Below, one piece after another: positions 34,077 to 43,126 of a stretch of 64,000 nucleotides of DNA (positions are counted from its first letter, which is position 1; each line of letters starts with the position of its first letter). Position numbers and translations under genes: made by a program. Source of the stretch: Deltaproteobacteria bacterium (GTDB lineage Bacteria; Desulfobacterota_D; UBA1144; Nemesobacterales; UBA2774). The notes under the pieces were generated by a model. That model did not search any database and was not told where the DNA came from. It saw only the letters and a program-made list of their open reading frames with translations. The DNA is taken from positions 1 through 64,000 of the forward strand of contig JAJCZS010000021.1 in NCBI GenBank assembly GCA_029262275.1. The letters run 5' to 3'.

Positions 34077-34982
34077 TCATAGGGTTAGAGTTTTGTTGTT
34101 ACGTTTTTTATTCCCGTTTCTCTCTATAAATTCAATTATCATTGTTGCAACGTCTATCGATGTCGAAGATTCGATTCCTTCTAATCCGGGAGTGGAATTT
34201 ACCTCCATTAGTAAGGGGCCCTTATCCGACTGAAGCATATCTACCCCTGCAACGTTTAATCCTAGCAGTTTTGCTGCTTTAATAGCTGTTTGTCTTTCCT
34301 CTTTATTTAGTCTTATAGTTTGTGCTGTTCCCCCTCTGTGAATGTTGGATCTGAATTCTCCATCTGCTCCTTGTCTTTTGATCGCAGCAACAACTCTATT
34401 TCCCACCACTAAAGCTCTTATATCCGCTCCTTTTGCTTCTTTAATATACTCTTGTATAAGCATATGTGCCTTTAATCCGTAAAATGCTTCTAAGACTGAT
34501 TTCGCAGCTTTCTTTGTTTCTGCAAGTACAACGCCAATTCCCTGTGTTCCCTGTAGGAGTTTCACTACAACTGGGGTACCACCAACATCATTCATTATGT
34601 GATTTATATCAGTTGTGTTAGATGCCATAGCAGTGACTGGCATACCTAGACCTGATCTTGATAGAATCTGCATACTCCTTAGTTTGTCACGTGAACGCAC
34701 AATAGCTTGGGAGGAATTCAAACAGAAAGTGTTCATCATTTCGAACTGTCTAACGACCGCGGTTCCATAGAAAGTCCTTGATGACCCGATTCGAGGAACT
34801 ATTGCGTCTATGTCTGAAATTTTCTGCCCTTCATAATAAATGACAGGGTTCTCTTTCTCAATAATCATATAGCATTTAAGGAAATCGATAACTTGTGTAT
34901 CGTGACCCCTAGCTACAGCTGTTTCATATAACCTCGAAGTTGAATATAAATTTGGATTTCGTGAAAGTATAACAATTTTCAT
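34077..34982 (-). CDS. rimK: RimK-family ATP-grasp ligase
   Basis: A 301-residue ATP-grasp enzyme. In E. coli and Pseudomonas RimK adds glutamate residues to ribosomal protein S6. Seen are the N-terminal [34 protein letters not shown], the ATP-grasp core [17 protein letters not shown] and the metal-binding [15 protein letters not shown]. It lies one base after a retropepsin-like protease gene, the RimB-type partner found beside rimK in other genomes. The S6 gene is not in the window, so the substrate is inferred from family. Confidence 0.9.
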   Translation of the reverse strand: MKIVILSRNPNLYSTSRLYETAVARGHDTQVIDFLKCYMIIEKENPVIYYEGQKISDIDAIVPRIGSSRTFYGTAVVRQFEMMNTFCLNSSQAIVRSRDKLRSMQILSRSGLGMPVTAMASNTTDINHIMNDVGGTPVVVKLLQGTQGIGVVLAETKKAAKSVLEAFYGLKAHMLIQEYIKEAKGADIRALVVGNRVVAAIKRQGADGEFRSNIHRGGTAQTIRLNKEERQTAIKAAKLLGLNVAGVDMLQSDKGPLLMEVNSTPGLEGIESSTSIDVATMIIEFIERNGNKKRNNKTLTL

Positions 34983-34983
34983 A

Positions 34984-35439
34984 TTAAACCTTTATTAATA
35001 TTTTTTTCTTTGACATGTTGAACTTTGTTACATCAACTATGAATTTCTTTTTAATGAATTTTCTTCCTAAAAGCACTGGATGATCCATTTTGGATCTGTC
35101 GGTTAGTGATAGCTCTATATCGTGTTCCTGACCAAATAGTTTGATCTTTGTTTTTATTACATATCTATTCTCTGTACTACCAAATGAGTTCCTGATTTTC
35201 TTTCTTGCGTGAATTGGTCTTCTGTAAAGTTTGTCAGTATAGTTAGGATGTGAAGGATCAAGAAGACGAAATCTTACAAATTTTTGCTCTCCACTTCGTA
35301 CTACTTTAATTTCTTTGCAGTGTATTGCAGAGGTGTATGCACCTGTGTCAATCTTTGCACTAACATTAGATAGCTTAAGTGAAGGAAAATCGACTATTTC
35401 CTTTCTACCAATCAGTGTTTTTTGAAGTTGTTCTTTCAT
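34984..35439 (-). CDS. RimB-type retropepsin-like protease (ATP-dependent zinc protease family)
   Basis: A 151-residue protein of the PF05618 family, labelled zinc protease but with the retropepsin-like active-site strand [12 protein letters not shown], followed by [19 protein letters not shown]. In pseudomonads the RimB protein of this type acts with RimK to process the glutamate tails on S6. Here the gene ends one base before rimK, so translation is probably coupled. Length is normal. Cytoplasmic; no signal peptide is seen. Confidence 0.85.
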   Translation of the reverse strand: MKEQLQKTLIGRKEIVDFPSLKLSNVSAKIDTGAYTSAIHCKEIKVVRSGEQKFVRFRLLDPSHPNYTDKLYRRPIHARKKIRNSFGSTENRYVIKTKIKLFGQEHDIELSLTDRSKMDHPVLLGRKFIKKKFIVDVTKFNMSKKKILIKV

Positions 35440-35531
35440 ATCGAACTCTAGGTGTTTGAGTAATTAAACCCACAAATATTCAGATGTAAAGAGCTCTATA
35501 TACTTGGTGGATTTGCGAGATGAATACTGGC

Positions 35532-36200
35532 TTATATTGGACGAATTAAAGCCCTTGCAGGAGCTCCGTCCGAGCCCGCAATCTTAATAGGCAAACAGTT
35601 AAGCTCATACTTGCCAGAATTAACTTTAGAAAGATTAAGTCCCTCAATAACCCATATTCCAGCTTTTAAGATAATATCGTGCACCTCGGTGACATTCCCG
35701 TCATAACCCCCAATCGATAAGTAATCTATGCCAATTGTCTGTACCTTGCGGTCCGAGAGATACTGGGCAGCATCTGTTGATAGATGTACAAAATTTGTTT
35801 TGAAAGGTTTGTTGTCCCATCTGTTTTTTGAATTTCTAGTCTTAAATAAAATGCGCTCACCTTTGCGAATTCTATGAGGACGAATTTCTTCTAAGGTAAT
35901 AATTTCATTATGAGTAATCTCGATAACCCTGGCTTTTCCTATGGTAGCGGTAAGCGGCATCTTATCTATACTCGCGCCGGATTTCTTAAAATGAGATGGG
36001 GCATCCATATGTGTCCCCGTGTGAGCTGCCATTGAGAGATGTGTGAGATTGCATTCATCCCCTTTTTTCATACTAAGTATCTGTTTTATTTCTACAGAAG
36101 GGTCATCGGGCCAGTGCACCATGCCATCTGTGAGTGGAACGGATATGTCAATCCAGTCATGCTCGCTTGATTTATGGCTTTTTCTTTTTTGTGTCGCCAT
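35532..36200 (-). CDS. Cyclase-family metal-dependent hydrolase, second copy
   Basis: A 222-residue PF04199 protein with motif HTGTHMDAPSHF at about residue 61 and N-terminal WIDISVPLTDGMVHWPDD, the kynurenine formamidase-like pattern. It ends 92 bases before the RimB-type gene begins and follows the shikimate kinase gene by 19 bases, so it may belong to the aroK-ribE-lspA operon. GGAAAT precedes the ATG. The substrate is unknown. It differs clearly from the 256-residue relative at 22854. Confidence 0.85.
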   Translation of the reverse strand: MATQKRKSHKSSEHDWIDISVPLTDGMVHWPDDPSVEIKQILSMKKGDECNLTHLSMAAHTGTHMDAPSHFKKSGASIDKMPLTATIGKARVIEITHNEIITLEEIRPHRIRKGERILFKTRNSKNRWDNKPFKTNFVHLSTDAAQYLSDRKVQTIGIDYLSIGGYDGNVTEVHDIILKAGIWVIEGLNLSKVNSGKYELNCLPIKIAGSDGAPARALIRPI

Positions 36201-36219
36201 AGTATTTCCTAAATTTCTT

Positions 36220-36732
36220 TTATTTAAGTTTGCTCAGTACTTCCTGAGCAACTAGTTCGGGGGAAAGACTGTCAGTATTTATGATGATGTCTGCTTTTTC
36301 ATACATTGATACTCTCTTGTTGAGAAGCTCCCTTGCAGTTTTGATGGGGTCTTCAACTTGAAGAAGTGGGCGGGTGTCGTCATCTTTTATACGCTCCCAT
36401 ATCGCCTCTACAGCGGCTTTAAGATAAATAGTGATACCACCGGAATTCATAGCATCCCAATTCCTGTCTCTCTGTACTACTCCGCCGCCTGTAGCAATTA
36501 CTTGATTCTCATTTTTTGCTAGCTCTTCCATAGATTGAGATTCCAGATCTCTGAAATAATCTTCTCCATGGTCAGCAAATATTTGAGTTATGGTTGTTCC
36601 CGCTTGTTCTTCGATATAGGTATCAGCGTCACAAAATCCATAGCCGATCTTATCGGCCACTATTTTTCCTACCGTAGATTTCCCAGCTCCCATAAATCCT
36701 ACAAGGAATATGTTTTTATGTTTTTTCGTCAT
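36220..36732 (-). CDS. aroK: Shikimate kinase
   Basis: A 170-residue kinase that phosphorylates shikimate in aromatic amino-acid synthesis. Walker A is GFMGAGKSTVGK; the shikimate-binding Asp is in FCDADTYIEE, then YFRDLE and ATGGGVV; the lid carries DDTRPLL. Length is normal. The ATG overlaps the riboflavin synthase stop by 4 bases, so the two are probably translationally coupled. Confidence 0.95.
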   Translation of the reverse strand: MTKKHKNIFLVGFMGAGKSTVGKIVADKIGYGFCDADTYIEEQAGTTITQIFADHGEDYFRDLESQSMEELAKNENQVIATGGGVVQRDRNWDAMNSGGITIYLKAAVEAIWERIKDDDTRPLLQVEDPIKTARELLNKRVSMYEKADIIINTDSLSPELVAQEVLSKLK

Positions 36733-37355
36733 TTTTGAAATTGATAGATTGAATTTTTGTTTTTGGTGCCTGTTACAAATTTTTCAACATACTTGCCAAT
36801 AATATCGCACTCGATGTTCACGACACTTCCTTTTCTGAGCGTACCAAAAGTTGTAGCTTCTTGGGTGTAGGGGATTATATTAACTACAAATATATTGCCT
36901 TTGACTGAGTTTACCGTAAGGCTTACTCCATCAATGGCAACAGAGCCTTTTTCGACAATATATTTTGAAAGATTTTTAGGAACAGAGATTCTAAATTCTA
37001 TGGATTCTCCTTTTATGGTTTTTGAGCTGACTTTTCCAACCCCGTCTACATGACCGTTTACAATATGTCCACCCAATTTGTCCCCGGCTTTTAAAGCACG
37101 TTCTAGATTGACTCTTTTTCCGACCTTTAGTTTGCCAAGGTTAGTCTTTGACAAGGTTTCGTGAGAAGCGTCTACGGTGAATGTTTTCTTTCCAAGGGTG
37201 GTAACTGTCAAACAGGTTCCATTTACTGAGATACTGTCTCCAAGCACAACTTCTTTAAGCTTTATATGGCCAACCTCAAAAGTAAACTCCACGTCTTTTG
37301 GTTTACGTTTGATTTTTTTTACAGTGCCCAGGTCCTCGATTATTCCCGTGAACAT
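36729..37355 (-). CDS. ribE: Riboflavin synthase alpha subunit
   Basis: A 208-residue enzyme that dismutates two lumazines into riboflavin. It starts MFTGIIEDLGTVKKI, the family signature, and has two lumazine-binding repeats (about 1-95 and 96-190), each with a GDSISVNGTCLTV or GSVAIDGVSLTV motif. It overlaps shikimate kinase by 4 bases and follows lspA by 1 base. No other riboflavin gene and no FMN-riboswitch-like leader is seen in the window. Confidence 0.95.
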   Translation of the reverse strand: MFTGIIEDLGTVKKIKRKPKDVEFTFEVGHIKLKEVVLGDSISVNGTCLTVTTLGKKTFTVDASHETLSKTNLGKLKVGKRVNLERALKAGDKLGGHIVNGHVDGVGKVSSKTIKGESIEFRISVPKNLSKYIVEKGSVAIDGVSLTVNSVKGNIFVVNIIPYTQEATTFGTLRKGSVVNIECDIIGKYVEKFVTGTKNKNSIYQFQK

Positions 37356-37356
37356 G

Positions 37357-37872
37357 CTATTTCCCTCTTTTGGTTATGAAGGTATCGAATAGTATCAGTA
37401 TAACACCGATCGTGATTGCTGAGTCAGCTATATTGAATGGTGGCCAGTGAAGTGCAGGGTTCCCAAACCAATGAAAATCAATAAAGTCAGTTACATATCT
37501 AAGTCTGAAGCGGTCAATTGAGTTTCCTATTGCGCCGCCCAGTATTAATCCCAAAGAGAATCTGAGTAATCCGTCTTGGGGTCCAGTTTTCTTAAGAAAA
37601 TAAAATATCACAACTACTGCAGTTATAAGCACTACTACAAAAAGTAAAAGTCTTGCATTCTCCGGCAGATCCCTAAATATTCCGAATGCAGCACCAGGGT
37701 TCCTGACATGAGTGACATCTAGGAAAGGCAAAAGGGCAATTTTATCGTAAAGCGGCACAAACTTTACCACTAGCCATTTGGAGAGCTGATCCAGGATTAC
37801 GACAATTGCTGCTACGATTATTGGTGTTCTTAATTTTTGCATTTTATGAAGGAGAGAGTATATAGGATTCAA
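37357..37872 (-). CDS. lspA: Lipoprotein signal peptidase II
   Basis: A 171-residue inner-membrane aspartyl protease that cleaves prolipoproteins after lipidation. Four TM segments are visible. The conserved blocks are VILDQLSKWLVV, VRNPGAAFGIF, GGAIGNSIDRFRLRYVTDFID and FNIADSAITIG, the last two containing the catalytic aspartates. It matures the several lipoproteins seen in the window. It lies in an operon with ribE and the membrane gluzincin gene, 3 bases apart. Confidence 0.95.
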   Translation of the reverse strand: MNPIYSLLHKMQKLRTPIIVAAIVVILDQLSKWLVVKFVPLYDKIALLPFLDVTHVRNPGAAFGIFRDLPENARLLLFVVVLITAVVVIFYFLKKTGPQDGLLRFSLGLILGGAIGNSIDRFRLRYVTDFIDFHWFGNPALHWPPFNIADSAITIGVILILFDTFITKRGK

Positions 37873-37875
37873 TAA

Positions 37876-40131
37876 TTACTTCAACCGATTTAACTTAGAT
37901 TCTTCATTATCTTTCATCCATTTGGAGCGTTCTATAAAATCCTGAGCATACGCTTTTGCAGCTTCATTGTCCTCAAGCAGTAGCAAATAGTTAAATGTCA
38001 CCATTGCTTGACCATATCTTCCTTGAGAGAATTGTGAAATGCCAAGAATACGCAGGTTCTCATTGGTTAGGCTGTCGGCTGGTAGACCAAGTAAGTTTGC
38101 TTCAATAAGATTAGGGGCTGCTTTCACGTATTCACCTTCATTAAAAAATAGTCTCCCCATAAGGTAGTAAGCAGGAGCATATGAGGGCCTCTCCATTATT
38201 AGGTCTTGCAGGTGTCCTAGCTGAAGCACCTCGTCTCTTGTTGCAAAAAACTCCTTTATTTTTTCTTCAACCATAGAGCCCTCTGATATTGCTGAGATCT
38301 TAATCTCTAACTCTCTAGCTAAGTTATTAGTTGTTTGCTCTCCTCTTAGACTCTTAAATATTCTAAGGGCTTCACCAGAATTCCCAGCCTGCCACTCAGA
38401 GTTGCCTTTTATGTTCTCTAAGGTGTTTGCTTCCAACTTTGAGTTCGGCGCAGCGCTCCCAGCTATTTCCTTTGCACGCTCATAGTTTCCATCATAGTAA
38501 TGAGAATACGCAAGCCAACTTATCAAATTAATATCAGATCCATTTAGTTTTAAAGCTTCTGAGAAATTCTCTCTTGCTCTGAAGTAGTTGTTGTCTCTAA
38601 AATGTTTATAAGCGGTATTCTTTAGCTGAGCTATTTTTCTTGGGCATGTAGCTTGAAAGATGCTAGGCCTTGAAAACCTAGCCTCGGCAATAGTTTTGGT
38701 CTCAGGTGGTGTATCTATTGAAGTTAGATATTCAACCCACTCTTGGCTGAGTTGATCTAAGCTTTTGTTATAAACCGAGAAGTTCCCTGATTTGTATACC
38801 TTTTTAAACCTCTCTATACCGTATTCGTCTATTAAGTAGCGTGAAAAAGAACCCATTATTGTATAGCTGACCTCAGAGGGAGCATACCAAAATCCAAATC
38901 CCACTATGTCATTAATTTCTGGTGCTATATTCATCTCCTGCATGACTTTTGCCCACTGATGAGGAGTGTATCTTTGCCCTCTCCAATCTGCTGCAACTGC
39001 TATTCCTTCAAGCAGCCCAATCTTGGGGCTAAGTTTCAGTATGTTATTCCCGAACTCCCCTGACATGACATGTACAAGTTCATGCTTGAGTATTGGGTGT
39101 GGAAAAGAGTCATATATGAGATGGATTTCGTTGTGAATAGGATTAGCTACAGTAGTTTCTCCTGCTCCTGAGATTTTTTTTCTAGTCTCTACGTCAGGAT
39201 ATATATATGAAGTTGTTTTCTCAGAAGAATCTACATCCAGATATTCTTCTAACTGCATATATCTCCATTCATGGTCCATTGCAATGAGTTCAATGTCTTT
39301 TGCCTCGGGAGTTCCGGGAGCAAAATGAATGATGAAGTTATCAGTCTCTATGGATTCTGAAAGAATATTCTCTGTTATGTAATCACGAGTGTAGCTAATA
39401 CCAATCTCGGGTTTGTTTACGCTGATTACAATTATTGAAACAGCTACAATAATAAATAACAGCGCATCCCAAACTTTGATCATGTTATGTCCAAACCCAC
39501 TTGCGATTCTAAGGACAAGCAATAGTAATATCCCCCAGAGCACTATGTTTATACGAGAGATTATTAGAGTCAGTGTTATTGGTATTTCCTGATCATAAAG
39601 AGGGCCTGGGAAGAATCCAAAAATCGGGTTATAGATGAAAATTGAGACCCCGTAGTAAAGTTGCCAAAGTGCATATAATGCTATGAACAATACTAGTAGG
39701 AGCCCTATAAATATTCCTATTCTTCCAAAGAAGTAACCTGCCAGCATGCCTAGTGCTGCAGAGAAAAGTACTGAGACCACTGGGATTAACAAAAAGAATA
39801 TAGATCCTCCTTTTATAAAGCAGTCCTCTTTTATCGTTGAGCTTGCGAGCCCAATTACAAAGGCAATAAGAAGTAAGAGGAAATTTATTACTAAGATTGA
39901 TCCAATGGTGTCGGAGAGATCTTTTGTGGTTCTATCCTTGAATTGCGGAGAACTGATTAGAGAAGAAGATACAAATACACTCAAAAATGAAAGCAATACC
40001 GCACTTAGTGCTGAGAATTCAAAACCTAAAGTGCCAATTAAAGGGAAAAAAGTGAGGATGATTGATGCAATAAATACTACTGTAAATGAAAATAGTACGC
40101 TCTTAGAAAAAAGCATTTTCTCAAATTTCAT
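37876..40131 (-). CDS. Polytopic membrane protein with gluzincin-type peptidase domain and TPR repeats
   Basis: A 751-residue protein. About seven TM segments fill residues 10-240. An extracytoplasmic domain (about 250-470) contains the zinc motif HELVH (350-354) and a downstream GLLEGIA whose Glu375 is a good third ligand, as in M1-like "peptidase MA" gluzincins. TPR-like units follow (about 490-735). Both HExxH residues are intact, so hydrolytic activity is plausible. First gene of the operon with lspA. The combination of membrane block, peptidase and TPR has no function I can name; envelope protein turnover is inference. Confidence 0.75.
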   Translation of the reverse strand: MKFEKMLFSKSVLFSFTVVFIASIILTFFPLIGTLGFEFSALSAVLLSFLSVFVSSSLISSPQFKDRTTKDLSDTIGSILVINFLLLLIAFVIGLASSTIKEDCFIKGGSIFFLLIPVVSVLFSAALGMLAGYFFGRIGIFIGLLLVLFIALYALWQLYYGVSIFIYNPIFGFFPGPLYDQEIPITLTLIISRINIVLWGILLLLVLRIASGFGHNMIKVWDALLFIIVAVSIIVISVNKPEIGISYTRDYITENILSESIETDNFIIHFAPGTPEAKDIELIAMDHEWRYMQLEEYLDVDSSEKTTSYIYPDVETRKKISGAGETTVANPIHNEIHLIYDSFPHPILKHELVHVMSGEFGNNILKLSPKIGLLEGIAVAADWRGQRYTPHQWAKVMQEMNIAPEINDIVGFGFWYAPSEVSYTIMGSFSRYLIDEYGIERFKKVYKSGNFSVYNKSLDQLSQEWVEYLTSIDTPPETKTIAEARFSRPSIFQATCPRKIAQLKNTAYKHFRDNNYFRARENFSEALKLNGSDINLISWLAYSHYYDGNYERAKEIAGSAAPNSKLEANTLENIKGNSEWQAGNSGEALRIFKSLRGEQTTNNLARELEIKISAISEGSMVEEKIKEFFATRDEVLQLGHLQDLIMERPSYAPAYYLMGRLFFNEGEYVKAAPNLIEANLLGLPADSLTNENLRILGISQFSQGRYGQAMVTFNYLLLLEDNEAAKAYAQDFIERSKWMKDNEESKLNRLK

Positions 40132-40220
40132 GGAAAGTCCTATAACATGCAGAAAAGAAAACCGTTCTTGTTTGGATAGGCAATAGTTTACATTATGTAA
40201 TCTGAGTACATAGAACTTCT

Positions 40221-40955
40221 TTAACTACTTTTAAGTTGAAAGGTAATGGGTACGGTAACCCAGCTTGAGATTTCCTCTCCATCTTCCCTCCCTGGAATAA
40301 ATACCCAATCCTTAACCGCCTCTAGTGCCGATTCATCTAAAATTTGGTGCCCTGAGGGTCGTATGACCTCTATTTCTCCAACCCTGCCGTCCGCCAATAC
40401 AAACACCTTTAATTTAACCTCGCCTTCATAACCTCTTTTTCTAGCAGCTCTGGGATATTTAGGTTTTGGGTTCAGATTATAGTTTGGATATGCAAGAGTG
40501 CTTATAGATTCTTGTGTTCCGGGGCTTTGGTTTGATATATTTGAGTTTTGTCCTATGGATGCGGACTCAGTTCCCGTCTTTCTATTATTTTTTGTTGAAG
40601 CCTCAGATGTTGTCAGCTTCTTAGCTTTATTAGTAGACTTTGTTTCGTTTTTTGCTATTTCCTGGGTTTTTGGTTTGGCATTTTTTTGATTTTTTATATT
40701 GTCCTTAATTGGGGTTTTTTCTAAAGCAATTTTGGGTTCACTTATCTGTTTGTTTGGTTTGCTTTTACTTGCTTTTGCCTGTGCGGATGATTTCTGTTGT
40801 ACATCACCTTCACTATTGATTATGCCAACCATCACAGTTCCGGACTTCCCACCCGAAAGGGGGTTCTTCAGAAAATACAGTAGGACCGCCGAAATCAGAA
40901 TAACGTGAAAGGCGACAGATATTATAATAAACTTGTTGAGCTTAATTTTTTGCAT
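40221..40955 (-). CDS. TonB-family energy transducer
   Basis: A 244-residue protein. One N-terminal TM (about 8-28) is followed by a long Lys/Ser/Asn/Thr-rich periplasmic linker (about 45-150) and a C-terminal TonB domain (about 158-242) with YPRAARKRGYEGEVKLKVFV, VIRPSGHQILDESALEAV and VPITFQL. It couples inner-membrane proton force to outer-membrane receptors. No exbB/exbD or TonB-dependent receptor gene is in the window. The linker is less Pro-rich than in E. coli TonB. Confidence 0.9.
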   Translation of the reverse strand: MQKIKLNKFIIISVAFHVILISAVLLYFLKNPLSGGKSGTVMVGIINSEGDVQQKSSAQAKASKSKPNKQISEPKIALEKTPIKDNIKNQKNAKPKTQEIAKNETKSTNKAKKLTTSEASTKNNRKTGTESASIGQNSNISNQSPGTQESISTLAYPNYNLNPKPKYPRAARKRGYEGEVKLKVFVLADGRVGEIEVIRPSGHQILDESALEAVKDWVFIPGREDGEEISSWVTVPITFQLKSS

Positions 40956-41038
40956 TTTGTATGACTTTTAAACTATTATACAAACTTATACTATAAAAGG
41001 GAGAGCTTAAATTATAAAAAGCAATAAAGGAGAACCAA

Positions 41039-41389
41039 ATGGCATATATTTTAATAAAAACATTGTTAACTGCAGTCATAATAGTTGGTATCTCGGAGAT
41101 AGGTAAACGCTATACTACCTTTGCAGCTCTGCTTGCTGCGCTTCCTCTGACATCGCTACTAGCTATGATTTGGTTATATGCCGATACAAAGGATGCGGGG
41201 CGTATTGCAGACTTATCGATTGCAATTTTCTGGCTGGTGTTGCCTACTCTTCTTTTTTTCTTAGTGCTGCCTTGGCTACTTAGACAGCAGTACAATTTTT
41301 GGTTGTCCTTAGGAATTTCAAGTGTAGTTATGATTGTTGTTTATTTGGGTTATGCCACAATAGGAAAGAAGCTAGGGTTGCCACTGTAG
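41039..41389 (+). CDS. DUF3147 small membrane protein
   Basis: A 116-residue inner-membrane protein with four hydrophobic segments and the DUF3147 pattern SEIGKRYTTFAALLAALPLTSL. The function of the family is unknown. AAAGGAG precedes the ATG. It converges on the ECF sigma gene 13 bases away. Confidence 0.8.
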   Translation: MAYILIKTLLTAVIIVGISEIGKRYTTFAALLAALPLTSLLAMIWLYADTKDAGRIADLSIAIFWLVLPTLLFFLVLPWLLRQQYNFWLSLGISSVVMIVVYLGYATIGKKLGLPL

Positions 41390-41402
41390 TTATTAACTGC
41401 AA

Positions 41403-41987
41403 TTAGGCAATTAGTATTTCTCTTAGTTTTATCATGCCTGTTCTCATCCAGCTCTTTACGGTGCCAAGCGGCTCATTCATTTGTTTTGATATCTCACTTT
41501 GGCTAAGTCCTTTAAAATAAGCTAGCTCAATAGAACGTCTCTGCTGTGGAGTCAGCTCTGATAACGCTTTGTCTATGAGTTCTCGTTTTTCTACTACTTC
41601 CCTAGTTTCATCGGGCAACGGGGTGTCATCTATAGAATCTGATTCCGCAATTAGCGGCTCATTAGTTGTTCTCCTCTTTGTGTCAGAGCGAATTCTATCT
41701 ATAGCGCGGCTACGTGTTAGTGTAATTACCCATGCTGAGGGTGTACCACGGCCTGGTTCATAATCAGGAGCCTTATTCCATATCTGTTTGAAAACATCAA
41801 GCGCAACCTCATCTGCATCGGCCTGGTTGTTCAAAATCCTATATGCAAGACCATATATCTGTGAAATGGTGTTATCGTATAGCTTCTTAAGAGCGGACTC
41901 GCACCCTTTGGCTATCTTAGATATAAGAATGGAAAGGTCACGTTCTCGGTCCGATAACTTTTTTATTTTCTCTCCACCGTCAGCCAT
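41403..41987 (-). CDS. ECF sigma-70 family factor (SigK-like)
   Basis: A 194-residue extracytoplasmic-function sigma factor. Region 2 is at about 30-100 (GLAYRILNNQADADEVALDVF, TRSRAIDRIR), and region 4 at about 135-190 (LTPQQRRSIELAYFKGLSQSEI, GTVKSWMRTGMIKLR). This resembles the SigK/ECF19-type group that works with RskA anti-sigmas. Its probable anti-sigma is the divergent gene at 42254, across a 266-base spacer, rather than the usual co-operonic gene. Confidence 0.92.
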   Translation of the reverse strand: MADGGEKIKKLSDRERDLSILISKIAKGCESALKKLYDNTISQIYGLAYRILNNQADADEVALDVFKQIWNKAPDYEPGRGTPSAWVITLTRSRAIDRIRSDTKRRTTNEPLIAESDSIDDTPLPDETREVVEKRELIDKALSELTPQQRRSIELAYFKGLSQSEISKQMNEPLGTVKSWMRTGMIKLREILIA

Positions 41988-42253
41988 GATTTGCTCGCCA
42001 ATATTTTATAACTTCTTTAAATTCAATTAAATAACTATATCTAATTCTTGACTAAGAAGCCAAAAATTTCCTGTCCCTCAATAACCTACTGAACTTTGAC
42101 AATAATCCAATACCCACGGTAATAAAGCAGTAAGAAATATCCAAAATGCCCGCTCAATTCGTAGGTATATTTATATAAGGGGCGGTTATTGTATATAATA
42201 TTAATTAGTTCTACATTTGAAGCAAAAGTTGCTTTGTGTAACATAGGAGAGGG

Positions 42254-43126
42254 ATGAAAGACCCAGCAGAATTAGAAGAACTTATTTCCATATACGCTCT
42301 GGGTGCTCTTGAAGGTGAAGAGTTAGAAGAGGTTGAGAGAATTCTAGCCTCAGGTTCTACTGAAGCTCATGAGCTTCTAGAGAAATATCAAAATGTAACT
42401 TCCCACATCTCCTATTCCTCTAGGGGCAAAATGCCTGAATCTGATCTAAGAGCTAAGACTTTCAACGAAATCCTGGGTTCAGAAAAACGTCCAATAGCAG
42501 AAGCAAAACCCCCTTTTTGGAAGCGTTTTCAGCTAGTAGGCTTTTCTTTTGGTGCAGCTGTAGCTGCTATGTTGATATTGGTTCTGTTTTCTTCAGGAAA
42601 CTTTATTGATCAAAGGCTTGATGCAAAACGTACTCGGGTAAGTGATCTTGAGAAAGTAATGCACCAGCAGAGATTAACGATAGCTTCTCTACAAAGCACA
42701 CTTTCTGAGAAAGAGCTCGAAATAGGAGAATTAGAAGAAAATTATGCCAGGCTTGATGAATTGAGTGAGTTTTTGGAAGAGCCTGGAGTGCATGTTATAC
42801 AACTCGCTAATTTGCACACAGATGAAGATGCCGGTGGTGGAGTGCTTTACGATACAGATGATAATCAGGCTATGTTTTACTGCTTGGATCTAGATCATCC
42901 GCCTGAAGGCGAAACCTATCAGTTGTGGGTAAGAGCAGATGGTGTTCATAAGAGCATGGCTGTGTTTAAAGTAGACAACAGAGGAAGTGGTATTGTAAAG
43001 CTTGAAGCTGTTTCAGATTTAGGGAACATTGAGCATTATTCTGTAACACTTGAGCCTGAAGGCGGAGCAGATAAGCCTAGTGATAAACTAATTTTTGCTG
43101 GAGATCATAGAGGCTCCTCACTTTAG
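42254..43126 (+). CDS. RskA-like anti-sigma factor
   Basis: A 290-residue single-pass membrane protein. The cytoplasmic anti-sigma helix bundle (about 1-80) has no Cys, so it is not a zinc-type (ZAS) domain. The TM is at about 93-114, followed by a coiled coil (about 120-172). The periplasmic RskA domain (about 180-290) has YQLWVRADGVHKSMAVF and YSVTLEPEGGADKPS. It would hold the ECF factor at the membrane until proteolysis or redox stress releases it. A TATAAT lies at 42194-42199. AGGAGAGGG precedes the ATG. It overlaps the convergent symporter gene by 4 bases. Confidence 0.88.
   Translation: MKDPAELEELISIYALGALEGEELEEVERILASGSTEAHELLEKYQNVTSHISYSSRGKMPESDLRAKTFNEILGSEKRPIAEAKPPFWKRFQLVGFSFGAAVAAMLILVLFSSGNFIDQRLDAKRTRVSDLEKVMHQQRLTIASLQSTLSEKELEIGELEENYARLDELSEFLEEPGVHVIQLANLHTDEDAGGGVLYDTDDNQAMFYCLDLDHPPEGETYQLWVRADGVHKSMAVFKVDNRGSGIVKLEAVSDLGNIEHYSVTLEPEGGADKPSDKLIFAGDHRGSSL

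Noticed and set aside
33857-34982. ATP-grasp ligase and small protein as a graspetide-type peptide cluster
   Set aside because: The small protein is a folded barrel-like protein without a core-peptide pattern or exporter, and the ligase matches RimK with a RimB-type neighbour.
35532-36200. Recent duplication with the other cyclase-family gene at 22854
   Set aside because: Only the metal motif and N-terminal pattern agree; length and most of the sequence differ, so they are old, separate family members.
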